NCBI RefSeq assembly: GCF_025685575.1 | Contig: NZ_JAGSYD010000002.1 | Location: 434,001 to 498,000, forward strand | Reading direction: 5' to 3' | From: Granulicella cerasi | GTDB lineage: Bacteria; Acidobacteriota; Terriglobia; Terriglobales; Acidobacteriaceae | Length of the DNA stretch: 64,000 bases | Shown here: one piece after another, positions 50,269 through 59,712 of the stretch | How positions within the stretch are numbered: the stretch's first letter is position 1 | Layout: each line of letters opens with the position of its first letter | Translations under genes and position numbers: made by a program | The notes under the pieces: generated by a model | The model's input: the letters and a program-made list of their open reading frames with translations, nothing else | Told to the model about the DNA's origin: nothing | The model's database searches: none

Positions 50269-51372
50269 ATGCATAAGACCTCGAAGCTCTTGATCACTTC
50301 ACTTTTCATGGCGGCATCCTGCACCTCGGCACTCGGACAGGATCAAGTCAACGTGCAAACGGCTGTGGCATCGCCCTTTCAGATGAACGGCGTTGCCGTT
50401 GCGGCCGATGGGCGCATGTTCGTGTCTCTCCCGCGGTGGTCGCAGCCCGGGAGCTTCTCGCTCGGTGTGGTGAGAGAGGATAAAGTCCAGCCATATCCGG
50501 GTGGACCTTGGAACTCAGTCTCGGGTGATACGGCGAACCACTTCAGCAGCGTGAACGCGGTCCGCGTTGAACCGGGTCATCCCGAAACGCTGTGGGTCGT
50601 CGACCAGGACACCGGGAAAGCCGGTGAGACCAAGCTCGTCAAGATCGATATCAGAACCAATGTTATTGAGCGCGTGTATCGGCTGTCTGCGTCAGAGGCA
50701 CCTGCCAAGAGCGGTCTCAACGACGTACGCGTTGTTGGTGAGCATGCCTTCCTGACCGAGTCCGGCACGGGCGCGATCATCGTGATCGATTTGCCGACAG
50801 GGAGGGTGAGACGGCTTCTTTCTTCGTCGTTCAAGACGAAGGCGCAAGCGAAGCCCGCACTCGTTGCTGATGGACATCCGATCATCGACCCATCGGGCAA
50901 ACCCGTCTACGTTCATGCCGACGATATCGAGGTGAGCCCCGACAAGCAGTGGTTGTATTTCGGCGTGCCGTTTGGTGGTCCGTTGTGGCGTGTCCGTATT
51001 GCTGACCTCTTGAATGAACAATTGGACGAGAAAACGTTGGAAGCTCATGTCGAGAACTGCGGACCTCTCATGCCAGCCGGAGGCATCCTCATGTTGGGCG
51101 ATGGAAGCACGCTGGTAGGAGATTTGCTCGACCACGCACTCGCGCGTCGACAGCCCAGCGGCCAGGTCGAGGTTCTCATCAAGTCACCTATGATGCTTTG
51201 GCCGGATGCCATGGCGGTGGGACCAGACGGAGCCGTGTACGAGGCCCAGTCACAAGCGAACACCAGCCCCGCAAACAACCACGGACGAAACGACACGCAG
51301 CCACCGTTCCGAATTCTAAAATTCACACTGCCAAAGACCTACACGACAGCACTGAATCCGTTGAAGCCTTGA
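50269..51372 (+). CDS. secreted MRJP/SMP30-like beta-propeller
   Basis: 367 residues; a signal peptide cleaved near ALGQ (residue 24) follows TGGAG seven bases before the ATG. Propeller blades: MNGVAVAADGRMFVSLPRWSQ, VVDQDTGKAGETKLVKIDI, SGLNDVRVVGEHAFLTESGTGAIIVIDL and the late MMLWPDAMAVGPDGAVYEAQ. That order matches the major-royal-jelly/yellow family, related in fold to SMP30 gluconolactonases. Because a GFOR homologue lies beside it, a lactone-related role is possible but unproven. It diverges from the GntR gene. Confidence 0.75.
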   Translation: MHKTSKLLITSLFMAASCTSALGQDQVNVQTAVASPFQMNGVAVAADGRMFVSLPRWSQPGSFSLGVVREDKVQPYPGGPWNSVSGDTANHFSSVNAVRVEPGHPETLWVVDQDTGKAGETKLVKIDIRTNVIERVYRLSASEAPAKSGLNDVRVVGEHAFLTESGTGAIIVIDLPTGRVRRLLSSSFKTKAQAKPALVADGHPIIDPSGKPVYVHADDIEVSPDKQWLYFGVPFGGPLWRVRIADLLNEQLDEKTLEAHVENCGPLMPAGGILMLGDGSTLVGDLLDHALARRQPSGQVEVLIKSPMMLWPDAMAVGPDGAVYEAQSQANTSPANNHGRNDTQPPFRILKFTLPKTYTTALNPLKP

Positions 51373-51550
51373 CCGAATCGACAGTGACGAATGCCGGGCT
51401 TCAATTTGCTACTCCAGAGCGGCCTTCAGCGTTGCGGCTTCAAACGCCACGAATCCACAACATGCATCGACTAGAGAGATTCCTGTCTAGAAGAGTTGTA
51501 CGACGCAGCAGCAGAACCTTCGCGTTCTTCAAAGTGATCCGCGCGACGAC

Positions 51551-53224
51551 TCACTTCGACAGCCCTTCCAACGGAAGCCGTCGAGCCGAGTCATTTACGG
51601 GCATGACGCCAACTTGTTGAGGCTTACCGTCGGACGGCCCGATCGCACCGACGACCTGCACTGTGATGCCCTGCTTATCAGGGCGGTCGGGTTCAGGCCC
51701 CTTGTAGCTGAGGTCGGGATGCCACCTACCTCTCGCATCCTGCACGAGCGGTAGGATGCCTGGCCGTGCGCTGAACGGCGCGTGCCGATCGTTCCCGAAG
51801 TAGGTTGACCATATACGGTGCTGTTTGTCTTCAAAGAAGTTTGCATGGCCAGCATGCGGCACGGCCAGGTACCGTTCGCTCCACGGACCGCTCAGCGATT
51901 TCGACGTAGAGATGTACGTGCTGTAGTCGCCCTGAACAAAGTCGGCGGCGCACAAGATATAGACGCCATCCCGCTTGAACAAAGAAACACCTTCAAATCC
52001 CACGTCCCTGCCACTTGCGCTGCTGATGTGGCGGAACGGCTCGGCAATCCCGCTCATGTCAGGCTTCATCTTCGCGATCCACCCGCCACCGTATAGGAAG
52101 TAGACCTCGCCGTCATCGTCCTGAAAGAGCGATGCATCAATGCCATCCGAGACGGGTTTGTCCGGCTTGATTGCGATTTCATACGGACCCTCTGCTTTGC
52201 CAGTCTTGCTTCGCAGCAGAGTGACGCCATGCCGCGGCACGGAAAAAGGAATCCAGAACGTGCCGTTTATGTAGTGGATTTCGGGCGCCCATAGAGGGCG
52301 AAAAGGCTCACCGTCTCGCAACGTGATCGGCTTCATCCACGTGCCATCCCGATCGATGTTCCAGACGACCGTAGACTGCCGGGGCACGTCGCGAACCGGA
52401 GACCAATGAGAAAGGTCAGGCGACTTCCACACACTAAGGTCTGACGTCACGACCATTGCCTCCGGGCCGCCAGTCGTCCCAGTCATGTAATACATGCCGT
52501 CAGGCGCAAGGACGATGGAAGTGTCGCGAAGAAACTGATCAAAGAGTGGAGAGATCTTTGGAAGCAGCAAGCCCGATTGCTCTGCAGACCGCCACCCAAC
52601 AGGCTTCCCGAGCTTCGCTCTGGTTCGGAGGAGCAGGATGGGGTCTTGCCCGAGGGGGCCGTGCGATCCATGCAGCCAAACCCTGCCGCCAGCGTTGACA
52701 GAAAACGCGATCGTAATTTCAGCGGGATTCATCTTCTCGCCGAACACGCCGGCATCAAATTCGCGCATGTGACCGAGAGTGCTGCTCGATCGAGCAAACC
52801 TGGAAATGACTGCTGAATCAGCGGTGGGTCGCTCTGTGGACTGAGCATCATTGATGCTAGGGAGGCTCGCTCCCTTGGTCAGTTCGAGATCCGCAAGCAA
52901 GGACACGCCGGTGATGCCGGCATCTCCGGCGAAGTCCGGCACGGGAATCCGGTATTCCGCCGAATTGGCTTTGTTCTCTGATCCTTGGCCCGCTTGCCCT
53001 TTGATGAAGCTTGACTCCGGCGCAGGCAGAACGAGGCCTTCACCCGGCAACGGATTTTGGCTATGTCTCGCGTACGGATACTCAGGTGAGAAGCGCAGAG
53101 CCACGAGATGCGGGCCGAGCACTTGAACTCTGGGAGCCTGCGCGTAAGCTGGCTTTACGCATAAGGCTGCAACAAACACGAGGGACGCCTGGAACGCGGT
53201 GGACAGGCAGGATGAGATCTTCAC
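51551..53224 (-). CDS. secreted glycoside hydrolase family 43-type protein
   Basis: 557 residues, GTG start at 53224 (AAGGAG eight bases upstream). Signal peptide to AYAQA (residue 30). Residues about 45-215 form a separate beta-rich N-terminal domain. The five-bladed propeller follows, with the GH43 triad in place: Asp234 in RDTSIVL (general base), Asp363 in IDASLFQDDDG (pKa modulator) and Glu411 in GFEGVSLF (acid), with WAPEIHYINGTFWI between. GH43 members are arabinofuranosidases, xylosidases or galactosidases. It is the last gene of the PUL operon, 32 bases after GH92. Confidence 0.83.
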   Translation of the reverse strand: MKISSCLSTAFQASLVFVAALCVKPAYAQAPRVQVLGPHLVALRFSPEYPYARHSQNPLPGEGLVLPAPESSFIKGQAGQGSENKANSAEYRIPVPDFAGDAGITGVSLLADLELTKGASLPSINDAQSTERPTADSAVISRFARSSSTLGHMREFDAGVFGEKMNPAEITIAFSVNAGGRVWLHGSHGPLGQDPILLLRTRAKLGKPVGWRSAEQSGLLLPKISPLFDQFLRDTSIVLAPDGMYYMTGTTGGPEAMVVTSDLSVWKSPDLSHWSPVRDVPRQSTVVWNIDRDGTWMKPITLRDGEPFRPLWAPEIHYINGTFWIPFSVPRHGVTLLRSKTGKAEGPYEIAIKPDKPVSDGIDASLFQDDDGEVYFLYGGGWIAKMKPDMSGIAEPFRHISSASGRDVGFEGVSLFKRDGVYILCAADFVQGDYSTYISTSKSLSGPWSERYLAVPHAGHANFFEDKQHRIWSTYFGNDRHAPFSARPGILPLVQDARGRWHPDLSYKGPEPDRPDKQGITVQVVGAIGPSDGKPQQVGVMPVNDSARRLPLEGLSK

Positions 53225-53256
53225 GAGCGCAACTCCTTATGCGGTGACTGAAAAGC

Positions 53257-55548
53257 TCAATGAGCGAGCGGGGTTCTTCTCATCACGAAACGCAACTCGC
53301 CTCCCGCGACGAGATCCCGATGACTGAGCTTGTAGCCTTCAATCTTCTTCCCGTTGAGGAAGATGTTTTCTACATAGACCGCTCCTGCGCCCGAGCCTTT
53401 AGCCACGATGTGCATCTGCTTGCCGTCCGGAAGATGCAGCACCACGTCATCGAACCTGGGGGAGCCCAGCCAGTACTCAGGTACTCCAGGGGTGACCTGG
53501 TAGAAGCCCAAGGCACCAAGAACGTACCACGCGCTCATCTGTCCCGCATCGTCGTTTCCTGCCAGTCCGGAGGGTGCGTCTTTGTACTCGCTTTCCATAA
53601 GCAACCGCACATGCTGCTGCGTCTTTGTGGGCTCTCCGCAGGCATCATACAAATAAGCGATGTGGTGGCTCGGTTCATTGCCATGGTCGTAGAAGCCGCC
53701 AGCAAAGAGTCCGTCGAGCTTCTGGCAGAACGCATGTGGGCCACCTTCCCGCCTCATGAGTCCCGGAACATCCTGTGGCACGAAGAAGGTGTACTGCCAC
53801 GGAAGGCCCTCCGTGATCCAGGTCTGCTTCTTGCCTGCGTCGAACGGGGTGATCCAGCTTCTATCCTCGTGCTTGCCACGCGCGAACCCGGTTTGCGGAT
53901 CGATGACGTTCTGCCAATTCGCTCCACGTTTCCGAAACGCAGCAGCGTCTTCTGTCTTTCCCAGGTCCGCGGCAAGCTCACCGATCATCGCGTCATCGTA
54001 GGCATACTCCAGTGTGCGTGAAACCTGCTCGTCTTTGTGGAACGCCTCCAGCATGTGATCTTCCACCGGGATGTACCCGAGCCTGAGATACGAGCCAAGG
54101 CCGCGGCGACCCATACCGTCAGAAGCATCGGCTTGATCTGGAATCACGGTCGCGTTCTTCACCATCAATCGATAGGCCGCCTGGATATCGAAGCCTCGCA
54201 GACCCTTGCGATAGGCGTCGATGATCGTCACGGAGGAATGGTCGCCAACCATCTCCGAGGTGTAGCTATTCCAGGCCGGAAAGATCGGCAGGAAGCCCCC
54301 TTGCTGTCCCTTCAGGATCAGCGAGCGAATCATGTCCACATCACGACTTGGATCGATGATCGTCAGCATGGGATGCTGAGCGCGAAACGTATCCCACATG
54401 GAGAAATCGTCGTAATAAGCGAAGCCCCTTGCCTGCTCCACAGCACCATGCGCAGCAAAGCGCGGATAACTGCCGTCCACATCGCTGAATGTTCGAGGAT
54501 GCAGCAGGGCGTGATACATCGCCGTGTAGAAAACATCCCTGGCGGGGATGTCATCGCGGACTTCAATGCTGGAGAGGCTTTGGTTCCACGCGGCTTCTGC
54601 CTTCGCCGCTGTTTTGTCAAAATCCCAGTCGGGGATCTCTGCCTGAAGATTCTTACGAGCCTCGTCCACGCTGACGAATGACGTGCCGATCCGCGCTATC
54701 ACCGTCTCCCCCGGCTTCACGTTCGCAAAACGTACGTAGACGCCAAAGCCCGGCCTCGTGCTGGCAGTCGGCAGAGTGGCGGCGGCCTTGGACGCTCCGC
54801 CCGTAGTTGTTCTGACCCCAGCCACAGAGACGACACCCAGCGGCAGGCCATCACCTTGTTGAAGGCTGGCGCCCTCCTGCGTCGTGTCGCCTGCCCAGGT
54901 CCCCTGCCCTGTAAAGCGATGATCAAACTCGATGACGAAGTAGCTGCTGAAGCCCGCAAGCTTGCCACTGCCCGCATACTCCCGGCGTACTGGGACTTCG
55001 CCGGTCACTTGCTGGCCTTCGATGCGAACCCAACCGTCCCCGCCCCGAGCGTTGTTCTCGATCACAACAGAGCCATCGCCCGCGTGATCGAATTTGTACC
55101 GCATCATCCCCGCGCGAGCTGTGCCGGTGAGTTCTGCCACCAGGCCCGCGTCGGTGAGGTGAACCCTGTAGCTGTAGGGCGTTGCATGTTCCGTCTGACG
55201 CTCGAAGCGCGATGCGCGAGCGACCGCTGCTGTCTGGAGAGAGCCCAACGAGGCCATGAGTGTCACGCTGCCGTAGTCAGGGACGCAACTGCCGCTCAAA
55301 AAATGCGATCCGCGAAAGCCTTGGATTCTGTCGTCTACGAAATAGTACGGAGCGACGCACTTGGTTTCTCCAGCGCGCGTTTGCGGAGTCCAGTGCGTCA
55401 TCGCGAACGGAACGCCAGTGGCCGGATAGGTCTGACCTTCATTCGCTGTACCCACCAGAGGATGAACATGATCGACAGGCATCTGCTGCGCGAACAAGAA
55501 AGGCGCCCAGAGGAGCAATGCCAAAGCGAAAGAGGGACGGACCAACAT
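53257..55548 (-). CDS. secreted glycoside hydrolase family 92 alpha-mannosidase
   Basis: 763 residues from the ATG at 55548 (GAGGTC seven bases upstream); the frame is open to 55587. Signal peptide to LFAQQ (residue 21). GH92 features: VDHVHPLVGTANEGQTYPATGVPFAMT at the start, GFRGSHFLSGSCVPDYG, FYTAMYHALLHPRTFSDVDG, GDHSSVTIIDAYRKG, and the end GNDDAGQMSAWYVLGALGFYQVTPG, which carries the metal and catalytic residues. GH92 enzymes are calcium-dependent exo-alpha-mannosidases of fungal mannan, N-glycans and related glycans. It lies 65 bases after GH27, which includes a 9-bp hairpin. Confidence 0.94.
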   Translation of the reverse strand: MLVRPSFALALLLWAPFLFAQQMPVDHVHPLVGTANEGQTYPATGVPFAMTHWTPQTRAGETKCVAPYYFVDDRIQGFRGSHFLSGSCVPDYGSVTLMASLGSLQTAAVARASRFERQTEHATPYSYRVHLTDAGLVAELTGTARAGMMRYKFDHAGDGSVVIENNARGGDGWVRIEGQQVTGEVPVRREYAGSGKLAGFSSYFVIEFDHRFTGQGTWAGDTTQEGASLQQGDGLPLGVVSVAGVRTTTGGASKAAATLPTASTRPGFGVYVRFANVKPGETVIARIGTSFVSVDEARKNLQAEIPDWDFDKTAAKAEAAWNQSLSSIEVRDDIPARDVFYTAMYHALLHPRTFSDVDGSYPRFAAHGAVEQARGFAYYDDFSMWDTFRAQHPMLTIIDPSRDVDMIRSLILKGQQGGFLPIFPAWNSYTSEMVGDHSSVTIIDAYRKGLRGFDIQAAYRLMVKNATVIPDQADASDGMGRRGLGSYLRLGYIPVEDHMLEAFHKDEQVSRTLEYAYDDAMIGELAADLGKTEDAAAFRKRGANWQNVIDPQTGFARGKHEDRSWITPFDAGKKQTWITEGLPWQYTFFVPQDVPGLMRREGGPHAFCQKLDGLFAGGFYDHGNEPSHHIAYLYDACGEPTKTQQHVRLLMESEYKDAPSGLAGNDDAGQMSAWYVLGALGFYQVTPGVPEYWLGSPRFDDVVLHLPDGKQMHIVAKGSGAGAVYVENIFLNGKKIEGYKLSHRDLVAGGELRFVMRRTPLAH

Positions 55549-55570
55549 CGAAAAGACCTCGCAGGTGGAA

Positions 55571-55596
55571 CCACGGCCGTCCCGCATCGGCCGTGG
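55571..55596 (-). other. intercistronic hairpin between GH27 and GH92
   Basis: CCACGGCCG and CGGCCGTGG pair perfectly (9 bp) around an 8-base loop, in the 65-base gap of a co-directional operon. With no T-run it is more likely an mRNA-stability or processing element than a terminator. Confidence 0.5.
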
Positions 55597-55613
55597 TGAT
55601 GATCATCGCCGCC

Positions 55614-56822
55614 TTATTTGGACAAGCGCAGAAGGATGGAACCGTGCCGGGGGACGGTGAAGTGAGTGGTGTCCGAGATGCTACCCAGGTCTTTCCCGTC
55701 CCATACATCGCGGGCGTGCCAGCCGTTGTCCGCCCCAGACTGCTGGAGGTGCAGCGAAATGCCGCGCAGATACGAGCGCTGCTCGCCGAAGTTGAAAATT
55801 GCCAGCACCCGGCTGCCATCTGCGAGAGGCCGAGCCCAGATTTCGATCGGGCCTTCCGCATAGATGCGGTCCGCCTGCTTGCCAAGCCGGTCCTGGTCGA
55901 TGGCGATGATGTCGGCGTTCGTCAGGATGGCCTTGATCTCAGGCGTGAGCTGCGACAGATTATTGCCTGCAAGCAACGGAGCAGCAAGCATCGCCCACAT
56001 CCCCATGTGGGTGCGGTTTTCATCAAGAGTCAGCTTTCCATTGCCGACCTCCAGCATGTCAGGGTCGTTCCAGTGCCCCGGCCCGGAGTAACGGGCGAGG
56101 CCTGCCTGCTCCCGACCGATCAGCGAGAGGCGGTCGAAAGTCGGCGTGATGTCGCCGGTCGTGCGCCAGAGGTTTGCTCCCACCTCAGGCCCCCACTGCC
56201 ATACTGAGTCGAAGCCGTACTGGCAAAGGCTATAGATGATGGGACGCTTGGTTTTCAACAAAGCCTGATGCATTTTCTCGAAGGCCTCGCGCATCATCTT
56301 GTACTGCGCGACCATTCCCTCCGCACCGTCACCGGGATAGGCTTTCCGCATAACGCCGTTGTGAAAGCTGCAGAGGTCGTACTTCAGATAGTCAACGCCC
56401 CACGAAGCGTAGAGCTGTGCATCCTGCTCCTCGTGGCCCATGCTGCCTTCGAATCGAGCGCACGTCTTCGGTCCCGGCGAGCTGTAGATGCCCAGCTTCA
56501 GACCTTTGCCGTGGACGTAGTCCGCAAGCGCCTTCATGTCAGGGAATTTCTCGTTGCTGTGAAGAACGCCGTCCTTATCGCGCTGTCCTTGCCAGCCGTC
56601 GTCGATGTTGACGTATACATACCCGGCATCGCGCATGCCCGAAGACACGAGCAGGTCCGCAGCCTGGCGCACGTCTTTGTCTGTGACGTTCTCTTTGAAC
56701 CAGTTCCATGAGTTCCAACCCATTGGAGGTGTCGTGGCCAAAGCAACTGGCGGCTTGCCTTGTGCCATGGCGGACAATCCAACGCTGATAAGACCGAAGA
56801 ATAGTAGACGTGCTGAACGCAT
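55614..56822 (-). CDS. secreted GH27 alpha-galactosidase, first copy
   Basis: 402 residues. Signal peptide to SAMAQ (residue 21). GH27 signature ATTPPMGWNSWNWF (30-42), VNIDDGWQG (71-79), GLKLGIYSSPG, VDYLKYDLC with nucleophile Asp149 and NLWRTTGDI with acid/base Asp224. Retaining enzymes of this clan remove terminal alpha-galactose (or beta-L-arabinopyranose or alpha-N-acetylgalactosamine in some members). It is secreted, probably periplasmic. Its start is 9 bases after the GH28-like stop, so it belongs to the PUL operon. Confidence 0.94.
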   Translation of the reverse strand: MRSARLLFFGLISVGLSAMAQGKPPVALATTPPMGWNSWNWFKENVTDKDVRQAADLLVSSGMRDAGYVYVNIDDGWQGQRDKDGVLHSNEKFPDMKALADYVHGKGLKLGIYSSPGPKTCARFEGSMGHEEQDAQLYASWGVDYLKYDLCSFHNGVMRKAYPGDGAEGMVAQYKMMREAFEKMHQALLKTKRPIIYSLCQYGFDSVWQWGPEVGANLWRTTGDITPTFDRLSLIGREQAGLARYSGPGHWNDPDMLEVGNGKLTLDENRTHMGMWAMLAAPLLAGNNLSQLTPEIKAILTNADIIAIDQDRLGKQADRIYAEGPIEIWARPLADGSRVLAIFNFGEQRSYLRGISLHLQQSGADNGWHARDVWDGKDLGSISDTTHFTVPRHGSILLRLSK

Positions 56823-56831
56823 GAGTTCCCT

Positions 56832-58250
56832 TCAATGAATCGACGTTGCGGGCATGCCTGGGCGTGCTGACTTGCCTTTGAAGTTTTCGAGCTTCAGCCC
56901 GGAGACGTGCTGCGCTTCCAGTGCGTAGCTGAAGTAAGGAGCCTGGTGAAGTCCCCACGACGCGGCGCAGTTTCGAAGAACGGCCCCCTGCACGTTACGC
57001 AGGAAATATGCGGGCGTGTCGTGTTTTTCCAGGCCGCTGGGCTCGTTCATCGGGTCGTCCACGCGCGTTGGCCGATTGTCGAATTTGCCGCCTGGGTACT
57101 GTGTCCAGCGGTCGATCTTCACGGAGCAGTCTTCCAGCAAGACGTTCCTCACAGGCTGGTCCGGATGTGCGTCGATGCGGAAGCTGTTCTCCGCCACGCC
57201 GCGCACATTCTTGAAGCGAATATCGCTAAGCGTGCCGGTCTTGCCGGTAGGTGTCCGCGGCCATACCGTCACCGACGCCGCCTCCCCCCATCCCCACCAG
57301 CGCGCCGCGTGATGCTGCGCGAGGAAATCGATGTCTCGGAACTCGACGTCGCTGATATTGCCGGGCTGCCGGTGTGTGATGGTGGGGCCACGACCGCCTG
57401 ACACAATGCGGCAGCGCTCGAAGAGTATCTTCGAGATATCGCCGAAGGTCTCTGTTCCGATCTTGATTCCGCTGTCTCTGCAGGTGACAGCGCAGTCGCG
57501 CACGGTGATGTTGTGCGATATACCGAAGTCTTCGCCGTCCTTCTGCTCGCCGGTCTTGATGACGATGCCATCGTCCGCGCAGACGATGTCGCAATTCTTG
57601 ATCTCCATATCCCGGCAGCGATCCGGATCCATGGCATCGCAGTTCGGAACATCGAGATAGTTCCGGACCTTTACGCCGTCCACCAGCACATGCTCACAGC
57701 CAAGAGTATGCAGCCCCCACTCAGGCGAATGCCCGTACGAGATGCCGCTGATCTCCAGGCCGGTACACCGCTTCAGGTGAAACATACGCGGCCGGAACGA
57801 CAGAGGCTCCCAGCGCTCGTGCACCGGAGAATAATCGCCCATGAATTTCATGCCCTGACCGTCCAGATGCCCGGTGCCCGTGATGCGAACATTGTTCGCG
57901 CCGTTGGCGTTGATGATCCCGCGATTGTCCGCGAAGGTGTAATGCGCCTGATCTGGGCTTGCCAGCAGCACGGCATCGTCTGCGAGGTGCAGTTCCACGT
58001 TGCTCTTGAGCATGATGCCGCCGATCAGGAAGCGCTTGCCGCCCGGCACAAGCACTCGGCCCCCACCTGCAGCTGCGGCCGTATCAATGGCACGCTGGAG
58101 CGCAGCTGTATCCAACGTCACTCCATCGCCAACGGCCCCCATCGAAATGACGTTGATCTCGCGCGTGGGCAACGCTTGAGCGAAGGAACGAACACAGTAC
58201 AAGCCCCCGATGGAGAGTGAGCTAAAAAGGAACGATCTGCGTGTGGACAT
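56832..58250 (-). CDS. GH28-like right-handed beta-helix protein
   Basis: 472 residues, start supported by CAGGAGG five bases upstream. Arg-rich signal (STRRSFLFSSLSIGGLY...SFAQ). A pectate-lyase-3 type entry (NVISMGAVGDGVTLDTAALQRAI, 33-56) opens the beta-helix. Asp residues appear as NCDAMD (203-208) and CADDGIVIKTG (224-234), corresponding to the NTD and DD motifs of GH28. The later SxGHG motif is replaced by GTETFGDIS (265-273), and RIK is not evident. It is therefore a divergent relative of polygalacturonases, perhaps acting on another uronic acid or galacturonide. Second hydrolase in the operon. Confidence 0.8.
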   Translation of the reverse strand: MSTRRSFLFSSLSIGGLYCVRSFAQALPTREINVISMGAVGDGVTLDTAALQRAIDTAAAAGGGRVLVPGGKRFLIGGIMLKSNVELHLADDAVLLASPDQAHYTFADNRGIINANGANNVRITGTGHLDGQGMKFMGDYSPVHERWEPLSFRPRMFHLKRCTGLEISGISYGHSPEWGLHTLGCEHVLVDGVKVRNYLDVPNCDAMDPDRCRDMEIKNCDIVCADDGIVIKTGEQKDGEDFGISHNITVRDCAVTCRDSGIKIGTETFGDISKILFERCRIVSGGRGPTITHRQPGNISDVEFRDIDFLAQHHAARWWGWGEAASVTVWPRTPTGKTGTLSDIRFKNVRGVAENSFRIDAHPDQPVRNVLLEDCSVKIDRWTQYPGGKFDNRPTRVDDPMNEPSGLEKHDTPAYFLRNVQGAVLRNCAASWGLHQAPYFSYALEAQHVSGLKLENFKGKSARPGMPATSIH

Positions 58251-58278
58251 ATACCTCCTGATCTTTCGGCGGGGCGAA

Positions 58279-59631
58279 CTATCTTGTCAGCTCGAGAAGC
58301 ATGCAGCTGTGGGCCGGCAGAGTCACATCAATCCCGTCCGAGGGCTCGCCCTTCTGGTTGGTCCACAGTTCTCGGCTGCGATAAGCCCCCGAAGGAAGGT
58401 TATAGAAAGCGTAGGTACGCGTGATTCTTTTGTCGCCATCGTTTAGGTTGAACAGGGCGAGATAGCGCTTCCCATTCCGCCCCTCGGCCGTCCAGACAAC
58501 GGTATTTCCTTCACGCGCGACTTGACGCTGATCATGCGCGTACTGGTTGATCTCGATCACATCTCGATTGGTCAGGAGAGCGGTCGTCCAGTCATCGAGT
58601 TTGGTGAGGTTAGCCCCGACGATCAACGGTGAGCGCATGATGGACCACAGAGTCATCATGGTCCGCTGCTCGGCTGGCGTGAGTCGCGTCTGACGCGCTA
58701 CACCGTCCCCTGGTTCGGGCCCAAGATAGCCGAGCGGAAGCATGTCAGCGTCAGGCCATGAGCCAGGACGCGCATACGGAGCCCACGCTGCAGCCAGTTC
58801 AAACTGGTCGTGCACGCTTCGCGGCGCGTGACGAGTGTTCTTCCAGAAATCCCACACGTCGTCAGAGATGCGCCACATCTGCGCGTATGGCAGAAGTTCC
58901 TTTGCGATGCTCGGCGACGTTGGCCCGGGTGAGAGGCTCAGCAGCATCTGACGATGTGTCTTCGCGATCGCTTTGTGAATCATCTGGATCTCGCCGGGCT
59001 TATACGGATGGTCTGAGATGCAGTCCACCTTGATGAAATCGACGCCCCAGCCTGCGTACTGGCTCATGAGCGAGTCATACCAGGCCTGGCCTGCAGGGGT
59101 ATCGCGAACGCCCCAATTCGTGGGATCCCAGGGGCACGGGTCCGTAATATCCGCGACCTCCTTCGCCCGGAAGCGGCTGTGAGCAACAGGAGAATCCCGG
59201 CGCACAGCTTCACGAGGGATCCCGCGCACGATATGGATACCGAACTTCAGCCCTTTTGCATGGACGTAATCGCCAATGGCTCGAAAGCCCTCATTGCGGC
59301 CGTTAACCGTAGCGGAGGGAAAGCGCTCGGGCACCGGCACATAACGACCGTTGGCATCCAGTGCATAAATCACGTTACCGCTTTTGAGTTCGTGAGGGTT
59401 CTGCAGGAACCACCCCTCATCGATGACGGCGTAATCCCAGCCGAATGGCTTAAGCGTCTTCGCGAGAATCTCGACGTTGTCGCGAAACTGAGATTCTGTG
59501 ATGGTGAGGCCGTAAGCGTCCCAGCTGTTCCATCCCATCGGGGGACGGTCCGCGAAGGACGATGGAGCTTGTGCCGATGATGAAGTGCAAAACAAGAAAA
59601 GTGCAAGCAGAAGAGCAGACCAGTGACGCAA
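58279..59631 (-). CDS. secreted GH27 alpha-galactosidase-like enzyme, second copy
   Basis: 450 residues from a TTG at 59631 with GGGAG six bases upstream; the frame is open to 59703 but crosses a hairpin. Signal peptide to SSAQ (about residue 21). GH27 motifs: FADRPPMGWNSWDAYG, AVIDEGWF, GLKFGIHIVRGIPREAV, VDFIKVDCISD with nucleophile Asp203, and MWRISDDVWDF (acid/base near 257). A long insertion (about 85-110 and 140-175) separates it from the first copy, so the substrate may differ. Directly downstream of the TonB receptor and its hairpin. Confidence 0.88.
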   Translation of the reverse strand: MRHWSALLLALFLFCTSSSAQAPSSFADRPPMGWNSWDAYGLTITESQFRDNVEILAKTLKPFGWDYAVIDEGWFLQNPHELKSGNVIYALDANGRYVPVPERFPSATVNGRNEGFRAIGDYVHAKGLKFGIHIVRGIPREAVRRDSPVAHSRFRAKEVADITDPCPWDPTNWGVRDTPAGQAWYDSLMSQYAGWGVDFIKVDCISDHPYKPGEIQMIHKAIAKTHRQMLLSLSPGPTSPSIAKELLPYAQMWRISDDVWDFWKNTRHAPRSVHDQFELAAAWAPYARPGSWPDADMLPLGYLGPEPGDGVARQTRLTPAEQRTMMTLWSIMRSPLIVGANLTKLDDWTTALLTNRDVIEINQYAHDQRQVAREGNTVVWTAEGRNGKRYLALFNLNDGDKRITRTYAFYNLPSGAYRSRELWTNQKGEPSDGIDVTLPAHSCMLLELTR

Positions 59632-59669
59632 TGAAATCTCCCTTGGTGTGGCTTGAAACTGGAAAAGCG

Positions 59670-59698
59670 CCCGACGTGCAAGTGTCTTGCACGTCGGG
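59670..59698 (-). terminator. strong hairpin between TonB receptor and GH27
   Basis: A perfect 13-bp stem, CCCGACGTGCAAG with CTTGCACGTCGGG, around a 3-base loop. On the minus strand the stem is followed by CGCTTTTCC. It stands 14 bases after the receptor stop and 38 bases before the GH27 start. It probably terminates part of the transcription, so that the receptor is made in excess of the enzymes. Confidence 0.75.
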
Positions 59699-59712
59699 AT
59701 CAAGGCAAATCG

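Noticed and set aside
55260..56207. 315-codon plus-strand frame opposite GH27 and GH92
   Set aside because: Antisense to two clear glycoside hydrolases; no family features.
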